Assembly (NCBI GenBank): GCA_037576195.1
Contig: CM075102.1
Coordinates: 35,150,745-35,214,744, forward strand
DNA: 64,000 nt
Direction: 5' to 3'
From: Phytoseiulus persimilis
Lineage: Eukaryota; Arthropoda; Arachnida; Mesostigmata; Phytoseiidae
Shown here: in pieces, positions 29,652 through 40,378 of the stretch
Layout: each line of letters begins with the position of its first letter
Position numbering within the stretch: the stretch's first letter is position 1
Program-made: the position numbers and the translations under genes
The notes under the pieces: generated by a model
Told to the model about the DNA's origin: nothing
The model's database searches: none
The model's input: only the letters and a program-made list of their open reading frames with translations

Positions 29652-32600
29652 ATGGCAGGCAGTGCGAATCCGATATTGAACGTCGTCAATAAACTGCTGG
29701 ACTGGTTTAAATCCCTGTTCTGGAAGGAAGAGATGGAACTTACGCTGGTCGGTCTCCAGTATTCGGGCAAAACGACGTTCGTAAATGTCATCTCTGTGAG
29801 TAAACAAGCTTTTTTTGTACCCAATCGCTGAGAAACACTCCGCATCCGCGGGTAGTCATGTGGATTTCGAATGGGCCAGCTTGAGTGTGCCCTTTGAAGC
29901 ACCAGACGTTCCTTGACAGCCGAAAGTTCTCCCTGAGCGGTTCAGTTAGGTAAAGTCGAGAGGAACCTCAACAGTGATGCCGCGACTTTGATGACACAAA
30001 GGAGTGCATTCAAGCGGTCTTTTCAACCCTACTCAGTGGGAACAGCTGGCGGACAGAAAACATTCCGTGGAAAGAATGCCGTTGGGCTCCGGTATCCGAG
30101 TGTACTCGATGCGAGAGGGTCGGAGATTCGGCTGGAATCCCGGGAAATTTCTCTCCAACCTGAGCCGTTTCACTCAGACGGACATAGTTAGCTCAGATTC
30201 GAACGGACTGAAGTTTTCATACGATCCCGAAAGAGGGGAAACTCGAACGATTCTTCGATTGGCTTCGGGCCAGGTTTGATTTGAAAACTAGGAAAATGTA
30301 GTGATTGACGATCTGTTGAATTTCGTCAAGCAGCCTGTCCTCAATTAGCTAGAGCGATGTCCATCGTATTTCGATAAGTATGGGATCCTGGATTAACCTG
30401 CGGCTACGGTATGTCAGGCGACCCAGAATTTGCCCGAGACCGCCCAAGTTTTCACCAGAAAATCTCGAGTGACTTAATTCGCTCGGCAGCACTGTATCCT
30501 CGAAGGCCTAGATTATTCGTTCGATACCGTGGCGGTTCTGGCTTTCCTGGAATCTGAATCGTTCTCGCTGGAGGTGCACTGTTCGCATAATTCTTCGTCT
30601 TGTGATATGTAATCAAACGTCGGAATTTTCCAAGCTGACATCCCACCCGCTCAATGAGAATCGTAGAGCAATGACTCATACGCAAGTCCCAGCCGTATTA
30701 GTGTTGGGCTTGAGTCATAGCCGAATTAACAGCCGGGCGTCCGGGGGAACCAAGAACGCTTCAGTCAGTGAAGGCAGTATAGCTCACATTGTCGACGACC
30801 CCAGGAACTTGGCGACTCAAACTGGAGCTTAGCTCTCTTTAACGGTTGATTCGAAGGGCTCGTCTTTCGAGGAATAGGGCGATGCATGATACTGATCAGT
30901 TCCGGAGCGTGATTAGCTCAGCCGTGAGGTATGCGATCATCCGCGTAGTCGATCCCTCTGGAATTTCGTTTGGAAAGCTGAGTGCATCTGGGCTGTGCGG
31001 GGTCGATCAGCGCAGTTGACGTTCCTCTCGACTGATGGCAATGAGCGCAGAGATGAAGTTCATCAACTCCATGAACTGCTGGAATGAGCTGAGTCCATCG
31101 TAAACTCGATCTAGCTATAAAGCCCGCTGGAGGAGGAAAATATGAGCTAGGAAAAGCATACATACAATAGTTGTGCATGCAAGGGTCAGTGTGTATGGGA
31201 GACCACTTCCGTCTGTGGCTACTTCTTGGATCCTGAACTTGAATTCGAGTCTTCACTCCTACGGCATAACTCCGCTTTCGAGGGCAAGCTTGTCTCTGAT
31301 GCTTCGCATGCGCGTTGCGGGCAACCGGATCTCTTGGCACAGTCTCTGTCTCTCGAGATAGCCGCCGTGACTTCCCCTATTAAACGTCGTCCGGATAACC
31401 ACTGACGAAATCTGTTTTCGATTACAGTCTGAGAAGTTCAGCGAAGACATGATACCAACAGTCGGATTCAACATGAGGAAGATCACGAAAGGAAATGTCA
31501 CAATCAAGGTCAGATCTGAAACTGCGAAATTGCATCGATGTTGCCATCGTGCATCCCCGCGAATCCCTTAGTCTGAAAGACTCGCGTTCGGAGAGAACGC
31601 GAGCTTTCCTCAGGATGTTCTCAACAGATTCCAAAATTAACTTCGATCGCTCTGTTCAGATGTGGGACATCGGAGGACAGCCCCGTTTCCGTAGCATGTG
31701 GGAGCGATACTGCCGAGGAGTGAATGCGATTGTGTGAGTACTCCGACGTCCTGATGATTCATATTTCTGGATATTCGAATAATCCGGTCTCGGTCAATTC
31801 CGAAGTCCGAAAACAACGATTTGTACTCGGATTCCGTTCGCTAAATCATGGAGACCCTCAAGGTCGCGGTGTCCCCAAGTAGGTTCCGAACATAGCGTGA
31901 CGGCCAATATTCGGAGCTCCCTTAACTTGAGCCTTTCTAAATGCTACCCCGGTGCTCCTTAGAGGTGCGTGCACCGAAAAACTGGACCATGTCAGCCTAT
32001 CTGGCGCCTGCGATTTCAAACGATCTTGACCTAAACTTGACCGATAAGAAAATCCACTCGACGAGCTTAAATGAGATTCTCTACGATCCTCCTCCTGATT
32101 CTTCAATGTTTAGAATCAGACCTTAAGGGAAGACAATCTGCTTCTGGAAGCGACGTTCGAACAGATTCGATTGTCGAAGAACAGCGAACAAAGATGCTGC
32201 TCTCGAGGGAATCAAGTCGAATGATTCACTTCGCAGTTCGAATGACTCCGTCCAAGATGGTGGACGACCAGAGTTTATTTTCCGCTAAACTATCACTGGT
32301 CTCCTTCTCTCCATTGGTGGCAATCGCACTTAGAGTCTTCCTTTTGCAGCTACATGGTGGACGCTGCGGATAAAGAGAAAATTGAACCCGCGCGCAACGA
32401 GCTCCACACTTTGCTGGATAAGCCACAGTTGGCCGGCATTCCCGTTCTGGTGCTCGGCAATAAGAGAGATCTGCCTGACGCGCTCGATGAGAAAGCAATC
32501 ATCGATCAGATGTAAGTAGTAACCTGTCCATGTCTCGTGGACTGAACCGAGCTTCTCATCACCACAGTCTTCTATGAGATAAACCTGATCCGTGATCGAT

Positions 32601-32862
32601 CCGCCCGTTTCACTATCTATGATCTCCACCTTGAATACCTCGACTTGGTTTCAGGAACCTCAACGCGATTCAAGACCGCGAGATATGCTGTTTTTCAATT
32701 TCATGTAAAGAAAAAGAAAATATCGGTGAGTTTAAACTTTCCTATCACTGAATGTTCTCCGAGTCGTGTTTCTCCCAAGACCTGCGTGAATAGCCTCAAA
32801 TCGATTTTCCTCTTGCAGACATCACCTTGCAGTGGTTGATTGCACACGCAAAGAGCCACTAG
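29652..32862 (+). CDS. Arl8: ADP-ribosylation factor-like GTPase 8 (Arl8), six exons
   Basis: Small GTPase that recruits kinesin adaptors and tethers to lysosomes. Coding exons are 29652-29795, 31428-31508, 31660-31733, 32350-32511, 32655-32725 and 32819-32862, all with GT-AG borders and matching phases, giving 191 residues (human ARL8 has 186). Visible motifs are the amphipathic N-terminus with [16 protein letters not shown], the P-loop [10 protein letters not shown], the switch I segment [19 protein letters not shown], and the guanine-binding GNKRDLP. The strong similarity runs to the end ([14 protein letters not shown]). The only ATG in frame gives an N-terminus five residues longer than human, starting Met-Ala-Gly instead of Met-Leu. 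Exons 2-6 lie in the left copy of the tandem duplication; exon 1 is outside it. An AATAAA follows the stop at 32864. Confidence 0.96.
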
Positions 32863-34491
32863 CAATAAAGTGCCGACGCCAGGTAGCGATCCTCCGCTGC
32901 GATTCTGTTAGCATAGGAAGTGAATACTTTTGAGAATAGTCGGTGATGCCTCTGCGCGATTCCCCGAGGCTGATCGACCAGTCCCCAGTTGGGAATCAGG
33001 CCCTGCGCTTATTGCACTAGCGGTTTTCATCGAAGATTCACGATAGCCGTGTTCAGGGCAGCGACCAGATTGCTCACCTATGTTTCATCTTTAAGTTTGG
33101 TACCAAGCATCTCCCAGTAAACTGCGTTCAAATAGATAAGAGAGAGAGGATAACATTGAACACTCGGATGATAACATGCAAACAAACACACGGAGCATAA
33201 AAGATTCGAGCGAATATCAGCCGTCATGTTTTGAACCCCGTTTAGCCCACAGGTGCCCTGTTGGAAACTTTGGCGCTCTTGCAACTCACTCGACAAGGTG
33301 TGCGACTTCGAAATTTCTCGTATTGTTTTCCTCTCTTGATCGGATCTAGCCCACAGAAATGGGAAATTGTTTTTGATGAACTCTGCATCTTTTATTCTCG
33401 AATCGGAAAACTCATGATTCGAAGCCCCACAGCGGCTTCGCTGAATTCGGAACGCTATGAGCTACGGTCAGCGCATTTTCGGAACATCCCAGTGATGGGA
33501 GAGCACTCCCAAACTGTAAAGCAAAATAAATAGGACGCCGAGTACTGAAATGAACACGAGTTTTCGAAGTGGTGCCCATGCAGAATGCATCCGATGAAAC
33601 GATGAGGAAATGCAGTCGCCATGGACTCCTGTAAAAAAGCAGTGGATCTGCCATGTCTCACACTTAAAAACACAGGCAGGAAGGGTCAGGTCGTCCGAAT
33701 TCGACCGTATTCCTGCGAACACATCCACTCAATCGATGTCATACATTCACACGAGACGAGAGTCAGGGTACGCGTTTATCGTTGGTGGAACACGCGAGTG
33801 CGTATGATGGAGGAGGGCTTAGAGTTTCCGAAATGTTTTTCCTGGCTCTCTTTGGCTGATCGATTGTCTGAGTGAGTGACAGCTCACCGCCTTCTTTTCT
33901 TGTAAATAGTTATGACGATAGCATCAGTGTCGCCCATGGTAACACGAATAAAGGTTGCCGAAAGCAAATAATTTCAATTTTTCACGCGTTGTTTGCTTCT
34001 TTTCCGTGACTATGCGTCTAGAGATGTTACTCGACCTTGCCTCCTTCAATGATCCCAGCCAACCCGTCGCCAGTTTTGAAACATTGGTCTGGAGGCTCTG
34101 GAACATCTTCCTAAGACAGGATGAAGGCTATCAATGGGACGCGTTCATTCTTTCGGTTTAAATGGGCCACAGGTCAGCGATTCGGAGATGACAAACAAAC
34201 CATTCGAGAACTTATTCAGTTTCCGTTCCAACCACGAGAGCCCATATCGTGTTTTCCGGATATATCATGCAGGTAATCAACGTTACAGGTGAGACTCCAA
34301 TCTGCTTCAAACCGAAATCCCCTTTATGGTAACAGGTCATACTGCATCTATTTAATCCTCGACACTGCATCAGCTCCTATCAGGTTCCGATAAGCGGTGC
34401 GATTTATAGATCCCGCATACTCAAGATGAGCTTTAGATGAATTCGCACGACACGGAGATTGCGAAGGTCCGACAACCATATTCTAGTCAGA
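32863..34491. other. Spacer between convergent Arl8 and Sirt5 ends (copy A)
   Basis: Contains the Arl8 AATAAA signal at 32864-32869. Several short frames are present on both strands. One minus-strand frame near 33,490-33,600 encodes a short hydrophobic segment resembling a membrane anchor, but it stops soon after and has no exon partner I can show. I call no gene here. The same sequence recurs at 38435-40063. Confidence 0.5.
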
Positions 34492-34806
34492 ATGGCGTCA
34501 GGCTGGGAAGCTCAGTATATCCGAAACCCGAATCGGAGAAACATGTTCGGCTTTCGGGAAAAACAGCCAAGGATTCTAAAATATGCGTTTCTCAAAGCAG
34601 ATATCAAGAGCCCCGATTGGCATACATATTCGGAAACCGATTTTAATAATATGATGAGGGTCATGAATAGGGCTTGCCAACAACTGATGCCGATACTCTC
34701 CGAACTGCCCCATAATTTCAAACGTGATGTGACTTCACTCGGTAGCTCGAAACACAACAAGATTGAGGCTCCTATTCGAATCCAGCACACGAACGATCAA
34801 TCTTGA
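34492..34806 (+). CDS. Possible 104-residue ORF of unknown function (copy A)
   Basis: An ATG-started frame of 104 codons with protein-like composition (segments such as DWHTYSETDFNNMMRVMN). No family recognised. It ends inside, and antisense to, the last Sirt5-type exon at 34797-34863, so it may only be part of a 3' UTR. No clear splice sites or conserved motif support it. An identical copy is at 40064-40378. Confidence 0.25.
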   Translation: MASGWEAQYIRNPNRRNMFGFREKQPRILKYAFLKADIKSPDWHTYSETDFNNMMRVMNRACQQLMPILSELPHNFKRDVTSLGSSKHNKIEAPIRIQHTNDQS

Positions 34807-35498
34807 TCGAAGGGCCTCAGAACGGCCGGTAATGTTTCCCCAGCAGGTCCTTCGAAGACAAACCTGCGATGAAGTATCACACGTTTTGATTGCTTTGCTT
34901 CATATGAATGCAGCGGTGACCTTAATGACTAACTGAAGGGTCGTTGCACGTAGAGGCTACCCTTAATAGTCGATCTCATATTGATCAGCAGCACCTACTG
35001 GAAACCATGAGATTCAGGAGTTGACTCCAAGTTGAATTCTGCGACCGGAACTCCTCTTCGAGCGAGTTGTGGAGCGAACATAGCCGCTGGATAGACTACG
35101 CTCGATGTTCCCACCTAAGAAATGAGATTCCGCCAGTCATTTACGGATATTCACTACGCTCTGCTCATGGGGCATATGGGTTCCCATTGCGGAACGCCGA
35201 TTGCTCTGTTACGCTCTGGATTCCAAACGGAGGAAACGCGAATACTCCCCGGAAGCTTGGTGATCTAGGCTTGATCGAGGCTCACCACCAAACAGCAGTC
35301 ACATCCTTCCATGGCTCGTCGTGCTTTTCGTAGCACGTTTTCTTCGAGATTCTCGCCGAACCATACGATATGGGGTCTCAGCAGTCCTCCACAACGACAA
35401 TGGGGTAGATCTTCCAGAGTGGTCGCTTCCCTCGACAATCCTTCACATATGGGACTGTCCCTGTTCTCTGTCACCTCGTGGCAAACCGTGCAGCGAAC
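34797..35498 (-). pseudogene. Orphan Sirt5 3' exons in copy A
   Basis: Three exons identical to the last three of Sirt5: 35286-35498 (zinc-binding segment and [12 protein letters not shown]), 34999-35114 ([14 protein letters not shown]) and 34797-34863 (C-terminal end with stop). Splice sites are intact, but the NAD-binding exons and promoter are absent upstream. On the minus strand, copy B with its own complete set lies between these exons and the Sirt5 5' exons. They could be used only by skipping of the copy B exons. Confidence 0.85.
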
Positions 35499-36999
35499 CT
35501 TCAAGGAAAATGAATCCGATAATATCCACGACAGAAGCCTATCATGGGGCTGACCGATCCTCGTTGATAGCCCGATTCTCATATCGAAGTCTTGAGCCGT
35601 TACGAGACGATAGACTCAAAACGATACTTGACCCGTTGTCTCCGCCAAACCCAACAAAATGTAATTTCCAACTGACGATGTTGAGCCTCCATATCGTTTC
35701 CTTCTCGCGTGATTCTCCAGAGCTTCAGAGTTCATCGGGCGAGTTCGATTCTATCGGCCTCGAATGCATGAATACAATTATCTACATTTTTTGCCGATAG
35801 AATTCAGGCGGCATTGGACAGTCTGTCGGGACTCGATCCCTTAACCGGCATCGGACGGGCTTGAGATCCGTTGCTTCTCGCTGAATACGCCTTGCTACTT
35901 GCATCCAAGAATTTGATTCGAGTTTAAGAGGAAGTGGGTTGGGAGTCACACGTGTGCTCTGCGACGCACCAGAATACCGGAATAGATGGGGTTCGATCAG
36001 ATCGCGGGGAAGACACTCCAGGTCCGCAAGCGCCCGCCAAGAATGATTGCTGTGATCAGCGTGGGAAAGGGTTAGATGCAGGCTGCCCTCGAGTGGCTGC
36101 CGTTGTCGATAATATAGCTGCGGCCTATAGCCGAAGAAGCTGGAGGTGCACTGTTCGCATAATTCTTCGTCTTGTGATATGTAATCAAACGTCGGAATTT
36201 TCCAAGCTGACATCCCACCCGCTCAATGAGAATCGTAGAGCAATGACTCATACGCAAGTCCCAGCCGTATTAGTGTTGGGCTTGAGTCATAGCCGAATTA
36301 ACAGCCGGGCGTCCGGGGGAACCAAGAACGCTTCAGTCAGTGAAGGCAGTATAGCTCACATTGTCGACGACCCCAGGAACTTGGCGACTCAAACTGGAGC
36401 TTAGCTCTCTTTAACGGTTGATTCGAAGGGCTCGTCTTTCGAGGAATAGGGCGATGCATGATACTGATCAGTTCCGGAGCGTGATTAGCTCAGCCGTGAG
36501 GTATGCGATCATCCGCGTAGTCGATCCCTCTGGAATTTCGTTTGGAAAGCTGAGTGCATCTGGGCTGTGCGGGGTCGATCAGCGCAGTTGACGTTCCTCT
36601 CGACTGATGGCAATGAGCGCAGAGATGAAGTTCATCAACTCCATGAACTGCTGGAATGAGCTGAGTCCATCGTAAACTCGATCTAGCTATAAAGCCCGCT
36701 GGAGGAGGAAAATATGAGCTAGGAAAAGCATACATACAATAGTTGTGCATGCAAGGGTCAGTGTGTATGGGAGACCACTTCCGTCTGTGGCTACTTCTTG
36801 GATCCTGAACTTGAATTCGAGTCTTCACTCCTACGGCATAACTCCGCTTTCGAGGGCAAGCTTGTCTCTGATGCTTCGCATGCGCGTTGCGGGCAACCGG
36901 ATCTCTTGGCACAGTCTCTGTCTCTCGAGATAGCCGCCGTGACTTCCCCTATTAAACGTCGTCCGGATAACCACTGACGAAATCTGTTTTCGATTACAG

Positions 37000-38434
37000 T
37001 CTGAGAAGTTCAGCGAAGACATGATACCAACAGTCGGATTCAACATGAGGAAGATCACGAAAGGAAATGTCACAATCAAGGTCAGATCTGAAACTGCGAA
37101 ATTGCATCGATGTTGCCATCGTGCATCCCCGCGAATCCCTTAGTCTGAAAGACTCGCGTTCGGAGAGAACGCGAGCTTTCCTCAGGATGTTCTCAACAGA
37201 TTCCAAAATTAACTTCGATCGCTCTGTTCAGATGTGGGACATCGGAGGACAGCCCCGTTTCCGTAGCATGTGGGAGCGATACTGCCGAGGAGTGAATGCG
37301 ATTGTGTGAGTACTCCGACGTCCTGATGATTCATATTTCTGGATATTCGAATAATCCGGTCTCGGTCAATTCCGAAGTCCGAAAACAACGATTTGTACTC
37401 GGATTCCGTTCGCTAAATCATGGAGACCCTCAAGGTCGCGGTGTCCCCAAGTAGGTTCCGAACATAGCGTGACGGCCAATATTCGGAGCTCCCTTAACTT
37501 GAGCCTTTCTAAATGCTACCCCGGTGCTCCTTAGAGGTGCGTGCACCGAAAAACTGGACCATGTCAGCCTATCTGGCGCCTGCGATTTCAAACGATCTTG
37601 ACCTAAACTTGACCGATAAGAAAATCCACTCGACGAGCTTAAATGAGATTCTCTACGATCCTCCTCCTGATTCTTCAATGTTTAGAATCAGACCTTAAGG
37701 GAAGACAATCTGCTTCTGGAAGCGACGTTCGAACAGATTCGATTGTCGAAGAACAGCGAACAAAGATGCTGCTCTCGAGGGAATCAAGTCGAATGATTCA
37801 CTTCGCAGTTCGAATGACTCCGTCCAAGATGGTGGACGACCAGAGTTTATTTTCCGCTAAACTATCACTGGTCTCCTTCTCTCCATTGGTGGCAATCGCA
37901 CTTAGAGTCTTCCTTTTGCAGCTACATGGTGGACGCTGCGGATAAAGAGAAAATTGAACCCGCGCGCAACGAGCTCCACACTTTGCTGGATAAGCCACAG
38001 TTGGCCGGCATTCCCGTTCTGGTGCTCGGCAATAAGAGAGATCTGCCTGACGCGCTCGATGAGAAAGCAATCATCGATCAGATGTAAGTAGTAACCTGTC
38101 CATGTCTCGTGGACTGAACCGAGCTTCTCATCACCACAGTCTTCTATGAGATAAACCTGATCCGTGATCGATCCGCCCGTTTCACTATCTATGATCTCCA
38201 CCTTGAATACCTCGACTTGGTTTCAGGAACCTCAACGCGATTCAAGACCGCGAGATATGCTGTTTTTCAATTTCATGTAAAGAAAAAGAAAATATCGGTG
38301 AGTTTAAACTTTCCTATCACTGAATGTTCTCCGAGTCGTGTTTCTCCCAAGACCTGCGTGAATAGCCTCAAATCGATTTTCCTCTTGCAGACATCACCTT
38401 GCAGTGGTTGATTGCACACGCAAAGAGCCACTAG
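37000..38434 (+). pseudogene. Orphan Arl8 exons 2-6 in copy B
   Basis: Exons at 37000-37080, 37232-37305, 37922-38083, 38227-38297 and 38391-38434 match Arl8 exons 2-6 exactly in every translated segment, followed by AATAAA at 38436. There is no copy of exon 1, which encodes the membrane-binding helix and P-loop, between the first set and this one, so no complete GTPase can be made from this set alone. Splice sites are intact; read-through with skipping of the first set would yield a normal protein. Confidence 0.88.
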
Positions 38435-40063
38435 CAATAAAGTGCCGACGCCAGGTAGCGATCCTCCGCTGCGATTCTGTTAGCATAGGAAGTGAATACT
38501 TTTGAGAATAGTCGGTGATGCCTCTGCGCGATTCCCCGAGGCTGATCGACCAGTCCCCAGTTGGGAATCAGGCCCTGCGCTTATTGCACTAGCGGTTTTC
38601 ATCGAAGATTCACGATAGCCGTGTTCAGGGCAGCGACCAGATTGCTCACCTATGTTTCATCTTTAAGTTTGGTACCAAGCATCTCCCAGTAAACTGCGTT
38701 CAAATAGATAAGAGAGAGAGGATAACATTGAACACTCGGATGATAACATGCAAACAAACACACGGAGCATAAAAGATTCGAGCGAATATCAGCCGTCATG
38801 TTTTGAACCCCGTTTAGCCCACAGGTGCCCTGTTGGAAACTTTGGCGCTCTTGCAACTCACTCGACAAGGTGTGCGACTTCGAAATTTCTCGTATTGTTT
38901 TCCTCTCTTGATCGGATCTAGCCCACAGAAATGGGAAATTGTTTTTGATGAACTCTGCATCTTTTATTCTCGAATCGGAAAACTCATGATTCGAAGCCCC
39001 ACAGCGGCTTCGCTGAATTCGGAACGCTATGAGCTACGGTCAGCGCATTTTCGGAACATCCCAGTGATGGGAGAGCACTCCCAAACTGTAAAGCAAAATA
39101 AATAGGACGCCGAGTACTGAAATGAACACGAGTTTTCGAAGTGGTGCCCATGCAGAATGCATCCGATGAAACGATGAGGAAATGCAGTCGCCATGGACTC
39201 CTGTAAAAAAGCAGTGGATCTGCCATGTCTCACACTTAAAAACACAGGCAGGAAGGGTCAGGTCGTCCGAATTCGACCGTATTCCTGCGAACACATCCAC
39301 TCAATCGATGTCATACATTCACACGAGACGAGAGTCAGGGTACGCGTTTATCGTTGGTGGAACACGCGAGTGCGTATGATGGAGGAGGGCTTAGAGTTTC
39401 CGAAATGTTTTTCCTGGCTCTCTTTGGCTGATCGATTGTCTGAGTGAGTGACAGCTCACCGCCTTCTTTTCTTGTAAATAGTTATGACGATAGCATCAGT
39501 GTCGCCCATGGTAACACGAATAAAGGTTGCCGAAAGCAAATAATTTCAATTTTTCACGCGTTGTTTGCTTCTTTTCCGTGACTATGCGTCTAGAGATGTT
39601 ACTCGACCTTGCCTCCTTCAATGATCCCAGCCAACCCGTCGCCAGTTTTGAAACATTGGTCTGGAGGCTCTGGAACATCTTCCTAAGACAGGATGAAGGC
39701 TATCAATGGGACGCGTTCATTCTTTCGGTTTAAATGGGCCACAGGTCAGCGATTCGGAGATGACAAACAAACCATTCGAGAACTTATTCAGTTTCCGTTC
39801 CAACCACGAGAGCCCATATCGTGTTTTCCGGATATATCATGCAGGTAATCAACGTTACAGGTGAGACTCCAATCTGCTTCAAACCGAAATCCCCTTTATG
39901 GTAACAGGTCATACTGCATCTATTTAATCCTCGACACTGCATCAGCTCCTATCAGGTTCCGATAAGCGGTGCGATTTATAGATCCCGCATACTCAAGATG
40001 AGCTTTAGATGAATTCGCACGACACGGAGATTGCGAAGGTCCGACAACCATATTCTAGTCAGA

Positions 40064-40378
40064 ATGGCGTCAGGCTGGGAAGCTCAGTATATCCGAAACC
40101 CGAATCGGAGAAACATGTTCGGCTTTCGGGAAAAACAGCCAAGGATTCTAAAATATGCGTTTCTCAAAGCAGATATCAAGAGCCCCGATTGGCATACATA
40201 TTCGGAAACCGATTTTAATAATATGATGAGGGTCATGAATAGGGCTTGCCAACAACTGATGCCGATACTCTCCGAACTGCCCCATAATTTCAAACGTGAT
40301 GTGACTTCACTCGGTAGCTCGAAACACAACAAGATTGAGGCTCCTATTCGAATCCAGCACACGAACGATCAATCTTGA
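40064..40378 (+). CDS. Possible 104-residue ORF of unknown function (copy B)
   Basis: Identical to the frame at 34492-34806. It overlaps the functional last exon of Sirt5 (40369-40435) in antisense by about ten bases including the stop. No known domain; low confidence that it is translated. Confidence 0.25.
   Translation: MASGWEAQYIRNPNRRNMFGFREKQPRILKYAFLKADIKSPDWHTYSETDFNNMMRVMNRACQQLMPILSELPHNFKRDVTSLGSSKHNKIEAPIRIQHTNDQS

Larger units (their letters stand above)
30567..36138. repeat. Tandem duplication, copy A (5,572 bp)
   Basis: This segment is repeated head-to-tail at 36139-41710 with a constant offset of 5,572 bases. Every open frame I compared in both copies, coding and intronic, has the same length and sequence, so identity is at or near 100 percent. 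The left border lies in Arl8 intron 1 and the right border in the large Sirt5 intron. It contains Arl8 exons 2-6 (functional with exon 1 to the left) and three orphan 3' exons of Sirt5. No terminal inverted repeats, LTRs or obvious target-site duplication are seen at the junctions. It is either a very recent duplication or an assembly artefact. Confidence 0.95.

Noticed and set aside
30909..30975. tRNA-like box TTAGCTCAG with a short stem
   Set aside because: No acceptor stem and no T-arm GGTTCGA; anticodon loop has the wrong size.
33412..33728. Type II membrane anchor on the minus strand between Arl8 and Sirt5
   Set aside because: The hydrophobic stretch is followed at once by a stop and contains acceptor-like TTTACAG; no downstream exon found.
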